Assembly (NCBI GenBank): GCA_017656385.1
Contig: JACDNX010000001.1
Span: 1-64,000, forward strand
Length of the DNA: 64,000 bases
Direction: 5' to 3'
From: Thermodesulfobacterium sp.
GTDB taxonomy: Bacteria; Desulfobacterota; Thermodesulfobacteria; Thermodesulfobacteriales; Thermodesulfobacteriaceae
This document shows, piece by piece, positions 17,723 to 27,714 of the stretch; position 1 is the first letter of the stretch, and every line of letters begins with the position of its first letter. A program made the translations under genes and the position numbers. The notes beneath the pieces were generated by a model, which ran no database searches, was not told the DNA's origin, and saw nothing but the letters and a program-made list of their open reading frames with translations.

Positions 17723-20347
17723 ATGGATTATTCTCAAAAGAGTATAAAAGAAGTTTTAGAACTTTTAAAAACCTCTATTAATGGACTTTCTGAGAAAGAA
17801 GCTAAAAGGAGATTAGAGCTTTATGGAAAGAATATTTTAGAAAGTAAAAAGAAAAAAACCGCTTTTCAAATTCTCTTTTCTCAATTTAAGGACTTTCTCA
17901 TTTTTATTCTCATAGTTGCAGCTGTGATTTCAGGTTTTGTGGGAGAGTTGTTAGATACAATTACCATAATAGTAATTCTTTTCATAAACGCTTTAATTGG
18001 ATTTGTTCAAGAATATAGAGCAGAAAAAGCTATGGAAGCTCTATCTAAAATGGCTTCTCCCTATGCTGTAGTAATAAGGGAAAATAAAGCAAAAAAAATA
18101 TTAGCAGAAGAACTTGTCCCAGGAGACATAGTTTTACTGGAAGCAGGTGATATCGTTCCAGCAGATATTAGGCTTTTAGAGGCGTATCAACTAAAACTGG
18201 ATGAATCCCCTCTTACTGGAGAATCAGTTTCTGTTTTAAAACATACCGAATCTATTTTAGAAAAAAGCGTATTCATTTCGGAAAAGAAAAATATGGTTTT
18301 TAAGGGAACACTTGTTACTAATGGAAGAGGAAAAGGAGTTGTTGTTGCTACAGGAATGAATACAGAGCTTGGAAAAATTGCAAAGATGGTTCAGGAAGGA
18401 GAAACAAAAACTCCACTTCAGAAAAGGCTTGCTGATTTTGGTAAAAAGCTTGGCATAGCAACTATTGTTATCTGTTTTGTTATTTTTACTCTTGGTATTT
18501 TAAGAGGAGAAGAACCTTTGATAATGCTTCTTACAGCAGTTGCTTTAGCAGTAGCTGCTGTTCCTGAAGCTTTACCAGCTGTGGTTACCATAACCCTTGC
18601 TTTTGGTGCAAGGAAAATGGTCAACCTAAACGCCCTTGTGAGAAACTTACCTGCTGTGGAAACCCTTGGTTCTGTAACCTATATCTGCACAGATAAAACA
18701 GGCACCTTAACCCAGAACAAAATGACTGTAAGAAGACTATTTTCATTTGACAAAAACTCAGAGCCTTTTTTCTTGTGTATGGCTTTGAATAATGATGTAA
18801 AGATAACAGAAGAAAATAAAATTACAGGAGACCCTACAGAAATTGCCATTTATGAATTTGCTTTAAATAAAGGATTTAACAAATTAGAACTTCAAAAGAA
18901 GTTTCCCCGAGTATTTGAAATCCCCTTTGATCCAAAAAGAAAATGTATGACCACAATTCACAAGAAAGAAAACAGCTACTTAGTTTTTACTAAGGGGGCT
19001 TTGGAAGTTATTCTTGAAAAATCAAGTTCAATTTTGATTGATGGGAAAGTTGAACCAATTACAGAAAAAATGAGGAAAGAACTTTCAGAAAAAGGGGAAG
19101 AATTTGCAAAGAAAGGAATGAGGCTTTTAGCCTTCTCTTATAAAGAAATGAAAGATCTTTCCGATTCTGAAAAATTTGAAAAAGATCTGGTATTTCTTGG
19201 TTTTTGTGGAATGATTGATCCTCCAAGAGAGGAGGTTAAATCTGCTATAGCTCTTTGCAAATCTGCTGGAATAAAGGTGGTTATGATAACAGGAGATCAT
19301 CCTGTAACAGCTTATGCTATTGCTAAAGAGCTTGAAATCGTTGAAAGAAATGAACCTATTAATGAAGTAGCTATAACTGGAAAAGAATTGGAGGAGCTTA
19401 CTTTAAAAGAGTTTGAAAAAAAAGTAGAAAAAATAAAGGTTTATGCAAGAACTTCTCCTGAACAGAAGTTAAAAATTGTAAAAGCTTTGCAGGATAAAGG
19501 ACAGTTTGTTGCTATGACAGGAGATGGGGTAAATGATGCACCAGCTTTAAAAAAAGCAGATATAGGAATTGCTATGGGAAGTGGAACAGAAGTTTCCAAA
19601 GAAGCTTCAGACTTAATTCTTCTTGATGATAATTTTACAACCATAGTAAAATCTGTAAAAGAAGGAAGAAAAATCTATGACAACATAAGAAAATTTGTAA
19701 AATATACTATGACAAGCAATTCAGGAGAAATCTGGACTGTGGGTTTGGCTCCATTCTTAGGTCTACCCCTACCTCTTTTACCAGTCCACATTCTTTGGAT
19801 TAATCTTATTACTGATGGGCTTCCAGGGATAGCTTTATCAGGAGAGCCTGCTGAAAAGGATGTAATGCAAAGACCTCCAAGACATCCTAAGGAAAACATT
19901 TTTGCTCATGGACTTGGTATTCATATTATCTGGGTGGGATTGCTAATGGGTGCGGTTTCTCTTTTTACTCAAGCTTTAGCTCTTAAACTTAATATGCACT
20001 GGCAAACCATGGTCTTTTCAGTATTATGTTTAAGCCAGTTAGGGCATGTGCTTGCTATAAGGTCTGAAAAGGAGTCTCTTTTTAAACTTGGACTTTTTTC
20101 TAATAAAGTATTATTTTTTTCAGTAATTTTTAGTGTATTTTTACAGCTCACTATAATATATTGCCCCATTTTTAATAAATTCTTTCACACACAGCCCTTG
20201 TCTTTTAAAGAATTAATTATTACTTTTGGTCTTTCTTCCATTGTTTTTATAGTGGTAGAAATTGAAAAATTTATAAAAAGGAGGTTTTTCTTATCTTCTG
20301 CAAAAGGTTATGAGCAAGTCTTAAAGGTTCAGGAATACGGTAGATAG
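17723..20347 (+). CDS. Calcium-type P-type ATPase (P2A-like)
   Basis: The 874-residue pump has the phosphorylation motif DKTGTLT at D324, the TGES actuator motif (LTGESVSV), the nucleotide-binding KGA segment, and the hinge [17 protein letters not shown] near 598-615. Ten membrane helices are expected. Ion-site motifs PEALPAVV in helix 4 and [12 protein letters not shown] in helix 6 resemble Ca pumps of the SERCA/PMR1 group, so Ca (or Mn) export is likely, not proven. It starts [15 protein letters not shown], a standard N-terminal domain. The last 77 bases overlap convergent nfi. Confidence 0.92.
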   Translation: MDYSQKSIKEVLELLKTSINGLSEKEAKRRLELYGKNILESKKKKTAFQILFSQFKDFLIFILIVAAVISGFVGELLDTITIIVILFINALIGFVQEYRAEKAMEALSKMASPYAVVIRENKAKKILAEELVPGDIVLLEAGDIVPADIRLLEAYQLKLDESPLTGESVSVLKHTESILEKSVFISEKKNMVFKGTLVTNGRGKGVVVATGMNTELGKIAKMVQEGETKTPLQKRLADFGKKLGIATIVICFVIFTLGILRGEEPLIMLLTAVALAVAAVPEALPAVVTITLAFGARKMVNLNALVRNLPAVETLGSVTYICTDKTGTLTQNKMTVRRLFSFDKNSEPFFLCMALNNDVKITEENKITGDPTEIAIYEFALNKGFNKLELQKKFPRVFEIPFDPKRKCMTTIHKKENSYLVFTKGALEVILEKSSSILIDGKVEPITEKMRKELSEKGEEFAKKGMRLLAFSYKEMKDLSDSEKFEKDLVFLGFCGMIDPPREEVKSAIALCKSAGIKVVMITGDHPVTAYAIAKELEIVERNEPINEVAITGKELEELTLKEFEKKVEKIKVYARTSPEQKLKIVKALQDKGQFVAMTGDGVNDAPALKKADIGIAMGSGTEVSKEASDLILLDDNFTTIVKSVKEGRKIYDNIRKFVKYTMTSNSGEIWTVGLAPFLGLPLPLLPVHILWINLITDGLPGIALSGEPAEKDVMQRPPRHPKENIFAHGLGIHIIWVGLLMGAVSLFTQALALKLNMHWQTMVFSVLCLSQLGHVLAIRSEKESLFKLGLFSNKVLFFSVIFSVFLQLTIIYCPIFNKFFHTQPLSFKELIITFGLSSIVFIVVEIEKFIKRRFFLSSAKGYEQVLKVQEYGR

Positions 20348-20927
20348 AGGTTTTTAAAACGAGTTTAATAGCTGTTTTTAGACCTATTTTATGTCCTATA
20401 GATACATAGATTGGTTTTACTTTGTCCTTTGTTCTTAATACCACACCTACAACTTCATTGTTATAAATTAAATAAGAATAACTTCCGCGCTTTTCAGATA
20501 AAGGCATGTGGTTTCCACAAAGTTTTTTCTTAGCAACACCTACAGTTACAGCACCTGTTTCAACTCCAAAGTGAGAGGCAATTCCACAACCCCTCGGATG
20601 AGAAATTCCCTGCCCATCTATAAAAATGACATCTGGTTTAATTTCAAGCAATTTATAAAGTTTTAACATTATAGGAAGTTCTCTAAAGGCAAGGAAAGTA
20701 GGAATATAAGGAAAGTTTACCATACCTTCTATAATTTTTTGATAAACTGGTCTTAGTGTTTCTAAGTTAACAACTACTATACATACCCATGCTATGGTAG
20801 GATTTTCTTTTGGACTTCTAAAGGTTACATCAATTCCTCCGACAGTTTCAATTTTTCTTAAAACATCCCTTTTTATAATCCTTTTAGCACAATCTGACTG
20901 TATTTTCTCAAGTTCAGGTAAATTCAT
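20271..20927 (-). CDS. nfi: Endonuclease V (deoxyinosine 3' endonuclease)
   Basis: The 218-residue protein keeps the family's metal-site residues: D33 in GGIDVTF, E83 in FRELP and D104 in FIDGQG, followed by [12 protein letters not shown]. It nicks DNA (and often RNA) one base 3' of inosine, repairing deaminated adenine, which matters at high temperature. Its start codon is 16 bases from the divergent methyltransferase start, with no Shine-Dalgarno sequence. A TAAAAT element eight bases before the ATG suggests a leaderless message. The 3' end overlaps the ATPase gene. Confidence 0.95.
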   Translation of the reverse strand: MNLPELEKIQSDCAKRIIKRDVLRKIETVGGIDVTFRSPKENPTIAWVCIVVVNLETLRPVYQKIIEGMVNFPYIPTFLAFRELPIMLKLYKLLEIKPDVIFIDGQGISHPRGCGIASHFGVETGAVTVGVAKKKLCGNHMPLSEKRGSYSYLIYNNEVVGVVLRTKDKVKPIYVSIGHKIGLKTAIKLVLKTSIYRIPEPLRLAHNLLQKIRKTSFL

Positions 20928-20935
20928 GGTATAAT
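20927..20935 (+). promoter_or_regulatory. Extended -10 element placing the start near the methyltransferase ATG
   Basis: TGGTATAAT at 20927-20935 is an extended -10 with a perfect hexamer. The last base of the hexamer is eight bases before the ATG at 20944, so transcription should begin on or one to two bases before the start codon. The TG overlaps the divergent nfi start codon. Confidence 0.6.
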
Positions 20936-20943
20936 ATTTTAAA

Positions 20944-21522
20944 ATGGTTTTAGAAAAACATAAACATCATCATGCAGGAAAGTCAAGTAGAGCTATTATT
21001 TCAGCTTCTGAGGTATTTGACCTGCTAAACCTTCCTCAAGGCATTACTTTTCTTGATGCAGGATGTGGAGATGGCTATTTTTCTATTGAGGCTGCTTTAA
21101 AACTTGGATTAAAATCCATAATAATAGCAATAGACATTCATAAAGAATCCTTGGAAAAATTAAAACAAGAAGTAAAGAAAAGAAAATTATCAAACATTGA
21201 AATTATTGAAGCAGACATAACTAAAAAGCTCCCTTTGAAGGATAAAAGTATAGATGTTTACTTTGTTTCAAATGTTTTACACGGATTTGATGAAAAAGAA
21301 AAGGAAGAATTAGTAAAAGAAGTAAAGAGACTTCTTAAAAAAGATGGAAAATTTATAGTTATAGAATTTAAAAAAGAACCTACACCTGTTGGTCCACCTT
21401 TAGAAATAAGAATATCAGAAGAAGAATTAAAAAAGTTTTTAGAAAATTTTGGTTTTCAATTTGAAAAATCTTGGGAAGTAAGTCCTTATAATTATTTAAG
21501 TATTTTCAGATTTATGGAATAG
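20944..21522 (+). CDS. Class I SAM-dependent methyltransferase
   Basis: The 192-residue protein has the SAM-binding motif [11 protein letters not shown] at about 38-47, an acidic motif II (IAIDIHKES) and motif IV region [18 protein letters not shown], as in UbiE/Methyltransf_11 type enzymes. The N-terminal sequence [10 protein letters not shown] is histidine-rich, perhaps metal-binding. The substrate is unknown: small molecules or arsenite-type targets are possible. No ribosome-binding site is present; leaderless translation is inferred. Its end overlaps the convergent MBL gene by 11 bases. Confidence 0.85.
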   Translation: MVLEKHKHHHAGKSSRAIISASEVFDLLNLPQGITFLDAGCGDGYFSIEAALKLGLKSIIIAIDIHKESLEKLKQEVKKRKLSNIEIIEADITKKLPLKDKSIDVYFVSNVLHGFDEKEKEELVKEVKRLLKKDGKFIVIEFKKEPTPVGPPLEIRISEEELKKFLENFGFQFEKSWEVSPYNYLSIFRFME

Positions 21523-22270
21523 TTTCTACCGAAGAAAACATAGGTTCATGTAGAGGTATAAGTATATCTATCATGTTTTTAAATTTTATCATTTGGTCAT
21601 AAGCTAAATAAGGATCTATATTTGTCCCTGGAGGGATAACCTCCATTCCCATAGCTTTGATTTTATTAGGAGGATTGAAATTTTCCATAATTACACAGAA
21701 TCCTGTAATTCCTACGATTCCTTTTTCTGTATTTATAAGAACGCTCATTCCACCTTTGGTATGAGCAGGAGTGTGAACCATAGTAATCCCGGGAACAACC
21801 TCAAAGACTTCATCTTTAATATGAACCATTTGTCCTGCCTGATCCACCTCTTCTATAAACTCAGCCATATATCTAAAATCCAAAGGATGAGGATTGTAAG
21901 CAGACTGAAATTCAAGCTCATGGGCATAAAAAACTGCATTTACACATTTAAAATCATTTTCACAATGGTCATTATGTAAATGGGTATGTATTACAATATC
22001 TATATCTTTTGGAGAAAGTCCCCATTTAGCTAACCCTTCTTCAAACTTATAGATTTTTCCTCCAATAGCATTCTCTCTGAATTCAGATTGTATCACTTCT
22101 AAAAGTCCTGTATCAATAAGAATAACTTTATCTGATCCTTCTATAATCCAAGAATAAATAGGAATTACATATTCCTTTCCATAGTCATGCTGATAGGTCA
22201 TCATACCTTTATCAAAAACTTTTGTTCCAACCACAATCGGGTGAATTTTATACAAAGGATCCTTTAACAT
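21512..22270 (-). CDS. MBL-fold metallohydrolase, lactonase-like
   Basis: The 252-residue protein has the metallo-beta-lactamase motif HTHLHNDH at 95-102 and later metal ligands near HTPAHTKGGMSV and the C-terminal PLHEP. The layout, with an N-terminal GSDKVILIDTGL strand, resembles N-acyl homoserine lactonase-type hydrolases, but substrate cannot be read from sequence and quorum signalling is not implied. A GGAGGT site and its own promoter precede it, so it is separate from the upstream radical SAM run. Confidence 0.85.
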   Translation of the reverse strand: MLKDPLYKIHPIVVGTKVFDKGMMTYQHDYGKEYVIPIYSWIIEGSDKVILIDTGLLEVIQSEFRENAIGGKIYKFEEGLAKWGLSPKDIDIVIHTHLHNDHCENDFKCVNAVFYAHELEFQSAYNPHPLDFRYMAEFIEEVDQAGQMVHIKDEVFEVVPGITMVHTPAHTKGGMSVLINTEKGIVGITGFCVIMENFNPPNKIKAMGMEVIPPGTNIDPYLAYDQMIKFKNMIDILIPLHEPMFSSVETIP

Positions 22271-22307
22271 TTGTATACCTCCATTTAAAAGTTCACTTAA
22301 TTTAAAA

Positions 22308-22334
22308 ATTATATTAAGTTTTTATTAAAGTCAA
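22308..22334 (-). promoter_or_regulatory. Candidate promoter for the MBL hydrolase
   Basis: On the minus strand TTGACT (22329-22334) precedes a perfect TATAAT (22308-22313). The 15-base spacer is short, which lowers confidence. The leader to ATG 22270 would be about 32 bases. Confidence 0.45.
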
Positions 22335-22344
22335 TTAGATTTTT

Positions 22345-23634
22345 TTACAAAGTACCTGTATGAAAGTACTTATAAATTTTTTCAGCAAGTTTTTCTTGGG
22401 CTTTCCAATCTCCAAAAAGGAGCCCTTTTCCAAGGAGCTTGTTTATAGTTTTTAAAACTTCAGGATCAACCTTTCCAGGCTTTTTCTTGGCAAAAGGTGT
22501 TTGTGGAAGAGGCATAAAAGTGTGGGCATGAATAATGGCACCCATTTTTGTGAGATCTTCCATAGCTTTTATGGTCTCTTTTATATCCTCTTTAGTTTCA
22601 CCGGGAAGTCCAAAAATAAAATCAACTTTTGCTTTAAGTCCTGCTTTTACTGTTAATCTCACAGCTCTATATACATCTTCAATTGTATGTCCTCTTTTAC
22701 AGAGGTTTAAAATTCTATCACTTCCAGATTGAGCTCCAATAACGAGATTGTCATTATCTGCATATTTTTTTATCAAAGCTATAGTCTCCTCAGTAACATG
22801 CTCTGGTCTAACTTCAGAAGGAAAAGAACCAAAGAAAATTCTTCCCCCTTTTAGTTTAACGAGTTTATGAAGACTTTTAAGTAAGTTTTCTAATTCAGAA
22901 AGATTTAAAGTTTTCCCATCAGGAGAACCATAGCTAAAGGCATTGGGAGTAATGAAACGAAAGTCTCTTATTCCTCTTTTTAAAAGAAATTCAACATACT
23001 TTAAAACTACCTCTACACTTCTATGTCTTACTTTTTTTCCAAAAATTCTTGGAGTCTGACAGTAATAACAACCAAAAGGACATCCTCTTGTGATTTCAAT
23101 GGGATTTATTCGGTTAAGTTTAAGAGAAAAAGGAGGGTAAGAGTTAAGGTCAATTTTTTCTGGTCTACCTGTATATATAAGTTCATTATTTTCGTTTAAA
23201 TAAGCTAAACCTTTTATTTGAAAAAAATTTCTGCTATCTTGCAGGACCTTTAGAAATTGAGGGAAATTTTTTTCTGCCTCTCCAACAAAAACAAAATCAA
23301 ATCCTAAATTTAAACTCCCTTTTATATCTCCTGTAGGGTGAGGTCCTCCTGCAATTAAAATCAAGTTGTTTCTTTTTGATGAAAAAATTTTTTGAATAGT
23401 GTTTATTGTTTCAGCTATATCCCAGAGTTGAGTTGTAAAGAAAGAAAAGGCAATTATAACTTTATTAAATCTTTCAGTCAATTCTGTAAGTCCTTTTAGA
23501 AGAGTTTTTTTGTCTTTGAAAAAATAAACAGGAATTTTTTTAATAAGATTTTCTTTTTCAAGAGCGCCCAAAAGTACATTAAAACTGTAGCGATTGTTTC
23601 TAAGATCAAATACTATCAGACAGAAATTTTTCAT
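22345..23634 (-). CDS. B12-binding domain/radical SAM protein (TIGR04013-like)
   Basis: The 429-residue protein has an N-terminal cobalamin-binding-like domain (ILIAGGPHPTGD near 92-103) and a radical SAM core with the CxxxCxxC cluster motif at C185, C189 and C192 (RGCPFGCYYC). Arrangement and length fit the TIGR04013 group seen in archaea and thermophilic bacteria, whose reaction is not known. It probably catalyses methyl transfer or another radical reaction on an unidentified substrate. It follows the CaCA exchanger gene by ten bases, without a clear ribosome-binding site. Confidence 0.85.
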   Translation of the reverse strand: MKNFCLIVFDLRNNRYSFNVLLGALEKENLIKKIPVYFFKDKKTLLKGLTELTERFNKVIIAFSFFTTQLWDIAETINTIQKIFSSKRNNLILIAGGPHPTGDIKGSLNLGFDFVFVGEAEKNFPQFLKVLQDSRNFFQIKGLAYLNENNELIYTGRPEKIDLNSYPPFSLKLNRINPIEITRGCPFGCYYCQTPRIFGKKVRHRSVEVVLKYVEFLLKRGIRDFRFITPNAFSYGSPDGKTLNLSELENLLKSLHKLVKLKGGRIFFGSFPSEVRPEHVTEETIALIKKYADNDNLVIGAQSGSDRILNLCKRGHTIEDVYRAVRLTVKAGLKAKVDFIFGLPGETKEDIKETIKAMEDLTKMGAIIHAHTFMPLPQTPFAKKKPGKVDPEVLKTINKLLGKGLLFGDWKAQEKLAEKIYKYFHTGTL

Positions 23635-23644
23635 TTATTGAGTT

Positions 23645-24643
23645 TTATCGCATTATATAAAGTAAAAATAGATTAATTAGAAATATAAACACAATTATTA
23701 TAGAATCCCAGGGAATAAAAAATTTTTTTCTTTCAGTTCGATAAGTAAATCCTATAATAGCAACAGAAGTCATTATAATACAAGACAAACCAGAAATTAG
23801 ATGAGTTTTTTCTATAAAGGAAAAAAGAGCCCCTTTGGTATAAAAAAAATCATCAATAGCAAGAATGAAGATATTAAACATATTACTTCCTAATACATTA
23901 CCTATAGCAAGATCCACAGCCCCTCTTTTTATTGCAAAACCAGTGATAACAATTTCTGGAAGAGAAGTAGCAAGAGCAATAAATATGTTTCCTATAAAAG
24001 TTTGTCCAAGTCCTGTAATTTCAGCCAGTTTTTCTCCAATTTTTGGCAGTAATGTAGCAGCAATTATTATAGCTATAGCATTTAAAGTATATTTAATTAT
24101 TATAGGTTTTAATGGTAAATCTTCGTATTTTAATTCAAATTTCATATCTTTAAAAAAGGATTGCCAGTGCTCTTTCTCAAAAGTGTATAAAAATTTTATA
24201 GCTATGAAATATATCAGGACTATAAAAAGGGTATACAAGCCAATCCATTTAATAGATGGAACTTTATTTTCTACGAAAATACTTAGTGTTACTACACTTA
24301 GTAAAAGAATATTAAAAGCAGATGAAAGAGTGTGCCCTTTGTATGTTTTTATAGTTGGAGTTTTTTTTAGATAAAAAGCATAGAAAAAAGCAAAAATGAC
24401 CATGTTAAATACACAGCTTCCAAGCACATCTCCAAGGGCTATATTCGGAACATCTGAATAGGTGACAGAACCTATACCTGTAAAAAGCTCAGGAAGAGAT
24501 GTAATTGATCCCATAAGAAATAGTCCAATCCATGTTCTTCCAAGTCCTGATTTTTCAGCAATAATGTCTGCGTATTTAGAGAGTTTAATTCCTGAGATAA
24601 AAATAGTTAAAGCACATAGGAAAAAGATAATCCAGAAAAGCAT
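23645..24643 (-). CDS. Sodium/calcium exchanger family (CaCA) membrane protein
   Basis: The 332-residue protein has about ten membrane helices in two homologous halves. The two alpha repeats are plain: MGSITSLPELFTGIGSV near residue 45 and ALATSLPEIVITGFAI near 223, each followed by a GDVLGSCVFN or GNVLGSNMFN segment. These bind the cation in antiporters of the YrbG type. It probably exports Ca or another cation in exchange for Na or protons. It lies in the argD-murI run on the minus strand. Confidence 0.9.
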   Translation of the reverse strand: MLFWIIFFLCALTIFISGIKLSKYADIIAEKSGLGRTWIGLFLMGSITSLPELFTGIGSVTYSDVPNIALGDVLGSCVFNMVIFAFFYAFYLKKTPTIKTYKGHTLSSAFNILLLSVVTLSIFVENKVPSIKWIGLYTLFIVLIYFIAIKFLYTFEKEHWQSFFKDMKFELKYEDLPLKPIIIKYTLNAIAIIIAATLLPKIGEKLAEITGLGQTFIGNIFIALATSLPEIVITGFAIKRGAVDLAIGNVLGSNMFNIFILAIDDFFYTKGALFSFIEKTHLISGLSCIIMTSVAIIGFTYRTERKKFFIPWDSIIIVFIFLINLFLLYIMR

Positions 24644-24672
24644 AATTTTTTAATTTAAGTAAATTTTTAAAA

Positions 24673-25866
24673 CTACACCTTTAATAAGGTAATAATTTCT
24701 TTTAAATTCTCTATAAAGAAGTCTATTTCCCTGTAGTTAATAATAAGAGGAGGAGAAAGCCTTATAATGTTAGGCTTTGGTTGGGTGACAAGGATTTTTC
24801 TTTCCAGCAATTTTTTGTAAATTTCATTAGCGGGAATATAAAATTCTATTCCTATAAGGAGTCCCCAGCCTCTTACTTCTTTTATAATACCTGATTTAAA
24901 ACTATTTAAACTTTCTATCTTTTCTTTTAAAACCTTTCCCTTAATAGCAACTTCTTTCAGGAAAGAGGGGTCACTTACTATTTCAAGAACTTTTAAAGCA
25001 ACTGCACAGGCTAAAGGATTTCCTCCGAAGGTTGAGGCATGAGTTCCTGGTTTAAGAGCGCTCATTACTTTTTCTTTTGCAAGCATGGCAGAAAGAGGAA
25101 GACCATTGGCAAGTGCTTTGGCAAGACACATTATATCAGGCTCAACTCCAAAATGTTCATAGGCAAAAAGTTTTCCTGTTCTTCCAATTCCTGTTTGGAT
25201 TTCATCGAAAATAAGAAGGGCATTATATTTATCACAGAGTTCTCTTCCAAGTTCTATAAAGTCTTTTTCTAATGGATAAATGCCTCCTTCTCCCTGAATT
25301 GGTTCTATAATAATGGCACAAATTTTGTCATCAAAGGCTTCTTTTAGAGCTTTTTTATCATTGGGTTTGACAAAAATTACACCAGGAACAAGTGGTTCAA
25401 ATCCTTCCCAGTATTTAGGTTGTCCTGTTACTGAAAGAGCTCCAAAGGTTCTCCCATGAAAGGAGTTTTCCAGAGCTATAAACTGATTCTTTTCTTTCCC
25501 AAAATTTTCGTAGCCAAAGCGTCTGGCAAGTTTCAGTGCAGCCTCCACTGCTTCAGCACCACTGTTTGCAAAAAAGACTTTGTCAGCAAAAGAAAGTTCA
25601 ACAAGTTTTTCAGCCAGTTTTGCCTGTGATACGAGATAGTAAAGATTTGAGGTGTGCCAGAGAAGTTTGGCTTGAGTCTGTAAAACTTCTAAAAGTTCTG
25701 GATGGCAATGTCCTAAATTACAAACTGCAATTCCGGAGGTAAAATCCAAATATTCTTCTCCATCTTCGGTAAAAAGCCTGGTCCCTGTTCCTTTTACAAA
25801 AGCTAATCTTTCCCTTTTATAATTTCCAGCCAAAAAAAGTTCTCCCATCTCTACAATATACCCCAT
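24673..25866 (-). CDS. argD: Acetylornithine (or succinyldiaminopimelate) aminotransferase
   Basis: The 397-residue PLP enzyme of class III has NSGAEA at 101-106, ALENSFHGRTFGALS near 131, DEIQTGIGRTG at 221-231 and the PLP lysine K250 in CLAKALANG. It matches the ArgD group, which makes N-acetylornithine for arginine and can also act in the lysine/diaminopimelate route. Neighbouring dapB and murI on the same strand make a diaminopimelate role worth considering. GAGGT lies five bases before the ATG. Confidence 0.9.
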   Translation of the reverse strand: MGYIVEMGELFLAGNYKRERLAFVKGTGTRLFTEDGEEYLDFTSGIAVCNLGHCHPELLEVLQTQAKLLWHTSNLYYLVSQAKLAEKLVELSFADKVFFANSGAEAVEAALKLARRFGYENFGKEKNQFIALENSFHGRTFGALSVTGQPKYWEGFEPLVPGVIFVKPNDKKALKEAFDDKICAIIIEPIQGEGGIYPLEKDFIELGRELCDKYNALLIFDEIQTGIGRTGKLFAYEHFGVEPDIMCLAKALANGLPLSAMLAKEKVMSALKPGTHASTFGGNPLACAVALKVLEIVSDPSFLKEVAIKGKVLKEKIESLNSFKSGIIKEVRGWGLLIGIEFYIPANEIYKKLLERKILVTQPKPNIIRLSPPLIINYREIDFFIENLKEIITLLKV

Positions 25867-25873
25867 TTTTACC

Positions 25874-26665
25874 TCACTCTAAGTTGATTTTTTTTAGTTT
25901 TATCTTCCTACCGAGAAAAAGCTGAGCAATTTTTTCAAAATTGGGAGTTATATCTGAGACAAAAATCTCTGGCTCACCATCTGGTTCAAGATTTTTAGCA
26001 AGTTCTGGATTATTTTTTAAAAAATTTTTGATTTCAAGAGCTATTTCTTCGGAGGGATCAACAAGTTTCACCCTTTTTCCTGCTTTTTCCTGAATAACTT
26101 TCTTTATAAGGGGGTAATGAGTGCAACCTAAAATAAGAGTGTCAATCCCCTTCATTTTTAAGGGGATGAGATACTTTTTTATAATTCTTCTTGTTTCCGG
26201 CTTTTTAAGCCACCCTTCTTCAATAAGAGGCACTAATAAAGGAGTTGGGTTGGCATAAAGTTTTATGTTTGGGTCTGCCTGAGAAAAAAGCTGATTATAT
26301 ATCCCGCTTTCCACAGTGGTTCTTGTTCCTATAAGTCCTATTTTTTTATTTTTTGTAAGCCTTAAAGCTTGTTTAAATGAGGGAGTTACTACTTCAAAAA
26401 AGGGAATCTCTGGAAAAGTCTTTTTTAAAGTGGGTATGGAAACACTTGAAGCTGTATGACAGGCAACTACTATAATCTTTGCTCCTTTTTCAAGCAAAAA
26501 CTCAGTATTTTCTATGGAATAACGATTAACAGTTTCAGCACTCTTTGTTCCATAAGGAGTTCTTGCTGTATCTCCGAAATAAATAATTTTATACTGAGGT
26601 AGCTTATTCAATATTTCTTTTACAACTGTTAAGCCACCAAGACCCGAATCAAAGACCCCAATCAC
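25874..26665 (-). CDS. murI: Glutamate racemase
   Basis: The 263-residue enzyme begins with IGVFDSGLGGLTVVKEI and has both catalytic cysteine motifs, VACHTASS and LGCTHYPL. It makes D-glutamate for peptidoglycan. A longer frame exists upstream, but it lies inside the preceding membrane protein gene; a GTG at 26663-26665, overlapping that gene's TGA (GTGA), gives the usual family length and N terminus and is preferred. It sits in a run with dapB and argD. Confidence 0.93.
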   Translation of the reverse strand: MIGVFDSGLGGLTVVKEILNKLPQYKIIYFGDTARTPYGTKSAETVNRYSIENTEFLLEKGAKIIVVACHTASSVSIPTLKKTFPEIPFFEVVTPSFKQALRLTKNKKIGLIGTRTTVESGIYNQLFSQADPNIKLYANPTPLLVPLIEEGWLKKPETRRIIKKYLIPLKMKGIDTLILGCTHYPLIKKVIQEKAGKRVKLVDPSEEIALEIKNFLKNNPELAKNLEPDGEPEIFVSDITPNFEKIAQLFLGRKIKLKKINLE

Positions 26666-26955
26666 TTCCCCATTCCAAAGTAAAATTCCAAACTTGCAAA
26701 GAAAGCTGTTAGCACAGCTAACCAAAGGACATATTTTATAAAAGTCTCCCTTTCAAGTGTTTTTTTTGCAAACTTAGTTAAAAGGCCGTTTATAATTATG
26801 GTAAGCCCTAATCCATAAAGGCCACATCCTATAAAAATCTTTCCTGAATGAAGAATTGTTTTTGAAAGATCTGATTGATAAAGTCTAATACTTAATAAAA
26901 CCCACAAAATAAAAGGCAAAACAAATTTATGATGAAAATAATTAATTTTATTCAT
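26662..26955 (-). CDS. Small membrane protein of unknown function
   Basis: I do not recognise this 97-residue protein. It shows three hydrophobic stretches (about 10-25, 40-60 and 72-92) compatible with membrane helices, a basic loop between them (KFAKKTLERE), and a short polar C terminus. It overlaps the DUF364 gene upstream by eight bases and murI downstream by four, so it is clearly part of the operon. The overlaps support it as a real gene. Confidence 0.7.
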   Translation of the reverse strand: MNKINYFHHKFVLPFILWVLLSIRLYQSDLSKTILHSGKIFIGCGLYGLGLTIIINGLLTKFAKKTLERETFIKYVLWLAVLTAFFASLEFYFGMGK

Positions 26956-27709
26956 TTTTTATCCTTAAGTTTACTTTTTCTAAGGAACCACTTTTAAAAA
27001 AGGCAGGAGTTCCCTTTCCTTCACAAACCAATCTAAACAAATGTTCAGAGTTTTTAACCACGCTTCCACATAACCAAGTAATAGGTGTAAATTTAAATAT
27101 TTTAGGATTTAGAGGAGTTGTTGGACCCATCAACAAAACTTCAGGAATACCTTCTAATTTTTCAAGTATTGAGTGAAGAGTCTTATTTACAAGGGTTGAA
27201 GAAGTAATTATGGCAGCCTTTATTTTGTTTTTTATATCAGATATTTTAAAATTTACTTCTTCCTGATCTTTTTCTATAATCCAAATTTTACCAACTTTTC
27301 CCTGAAGTTTTTTTAAAAGAGGTTCAAAATAACCTATCATTAAGATTTCATCACTACTACTTAGTTTAATCTCTGAAAATACATTCACTGAAGTGGCATT
27401 TTTTAGAAACTCTTTTTTATTGCTAAAAATAGCATTTATGGTTGCAAGTCCAATTGAGACTTCTATAGGGTGATTAGACAGATAACCTTTTATTACCACA
27501 TCCGCAGGCCTTTTCCAAAAACTCAATTCATTTCCTATTTCGCAGCAAGTTTTAGCTTCTGGTAAAAGGGTGTAGGCTAACCCTGCTCCTCCTCTTTCTA
27601 TTTCAACCATAGTATAATGAATTCCTACACAGACACGCTTAACTCTCTTTGCTCTTGCTAAGGAAAGAGAGGTTTCTACAATATTTTTATAAATATCCAT
27701 ATACTTCAT
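26948..27709 (-). CDS. DUF4213/DUF364 family protein
   Basis: The 253-residue protein has an N-terminal enolase-N-like DUF4213 part (VCVGIHYTMVEIERGGAGLAY-type strand region, about residues 25-45) and a C-terminal Rossmann-like DUF364 part with ITSSTLVNKTLHSIL near 168 and the LMGPTTPLNPKIF motif near 193. Family members are suggested to bind metals or act in metal-cofactor chemistry; the function is not established. It lies six bases after mrp. Confidence 0.8.
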   Translation of the reverse strand: MKYMDIYKNIVETSLSLARAKRVKRVCVGIHYTMVEIERGGAGLAYTLLPEAKTCCEIGNELSFWKRPADVVIKGYLSNHPIEVSIGLATINAIFSNKKEFLKNATSVNVFSEIKLSSSDEILMIGYFEPLLKKLQGKVGKIWIIEKDQEEVNFKISDIKNKIKAAIITSSTLVNKTLHSILEKLEGIPEVLLMGPTTPLNPKIFKFTPITWLCGSVVKNSEHLFRLVCEGKGTPAFFKSGSLEKVNLRIKNE

Positions 27710-27714
27710 AGCTT

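Noticed and set aside
23865-24374. A 169-codon open frame on the plus strand opposite the CaCA exchanger gene
   Set aside because: The exchanger has both alpha-repeat motifs and normal length; the opposite frame has no motif or ribosome-binding site and arises from hydrophobic-codon complementarity.
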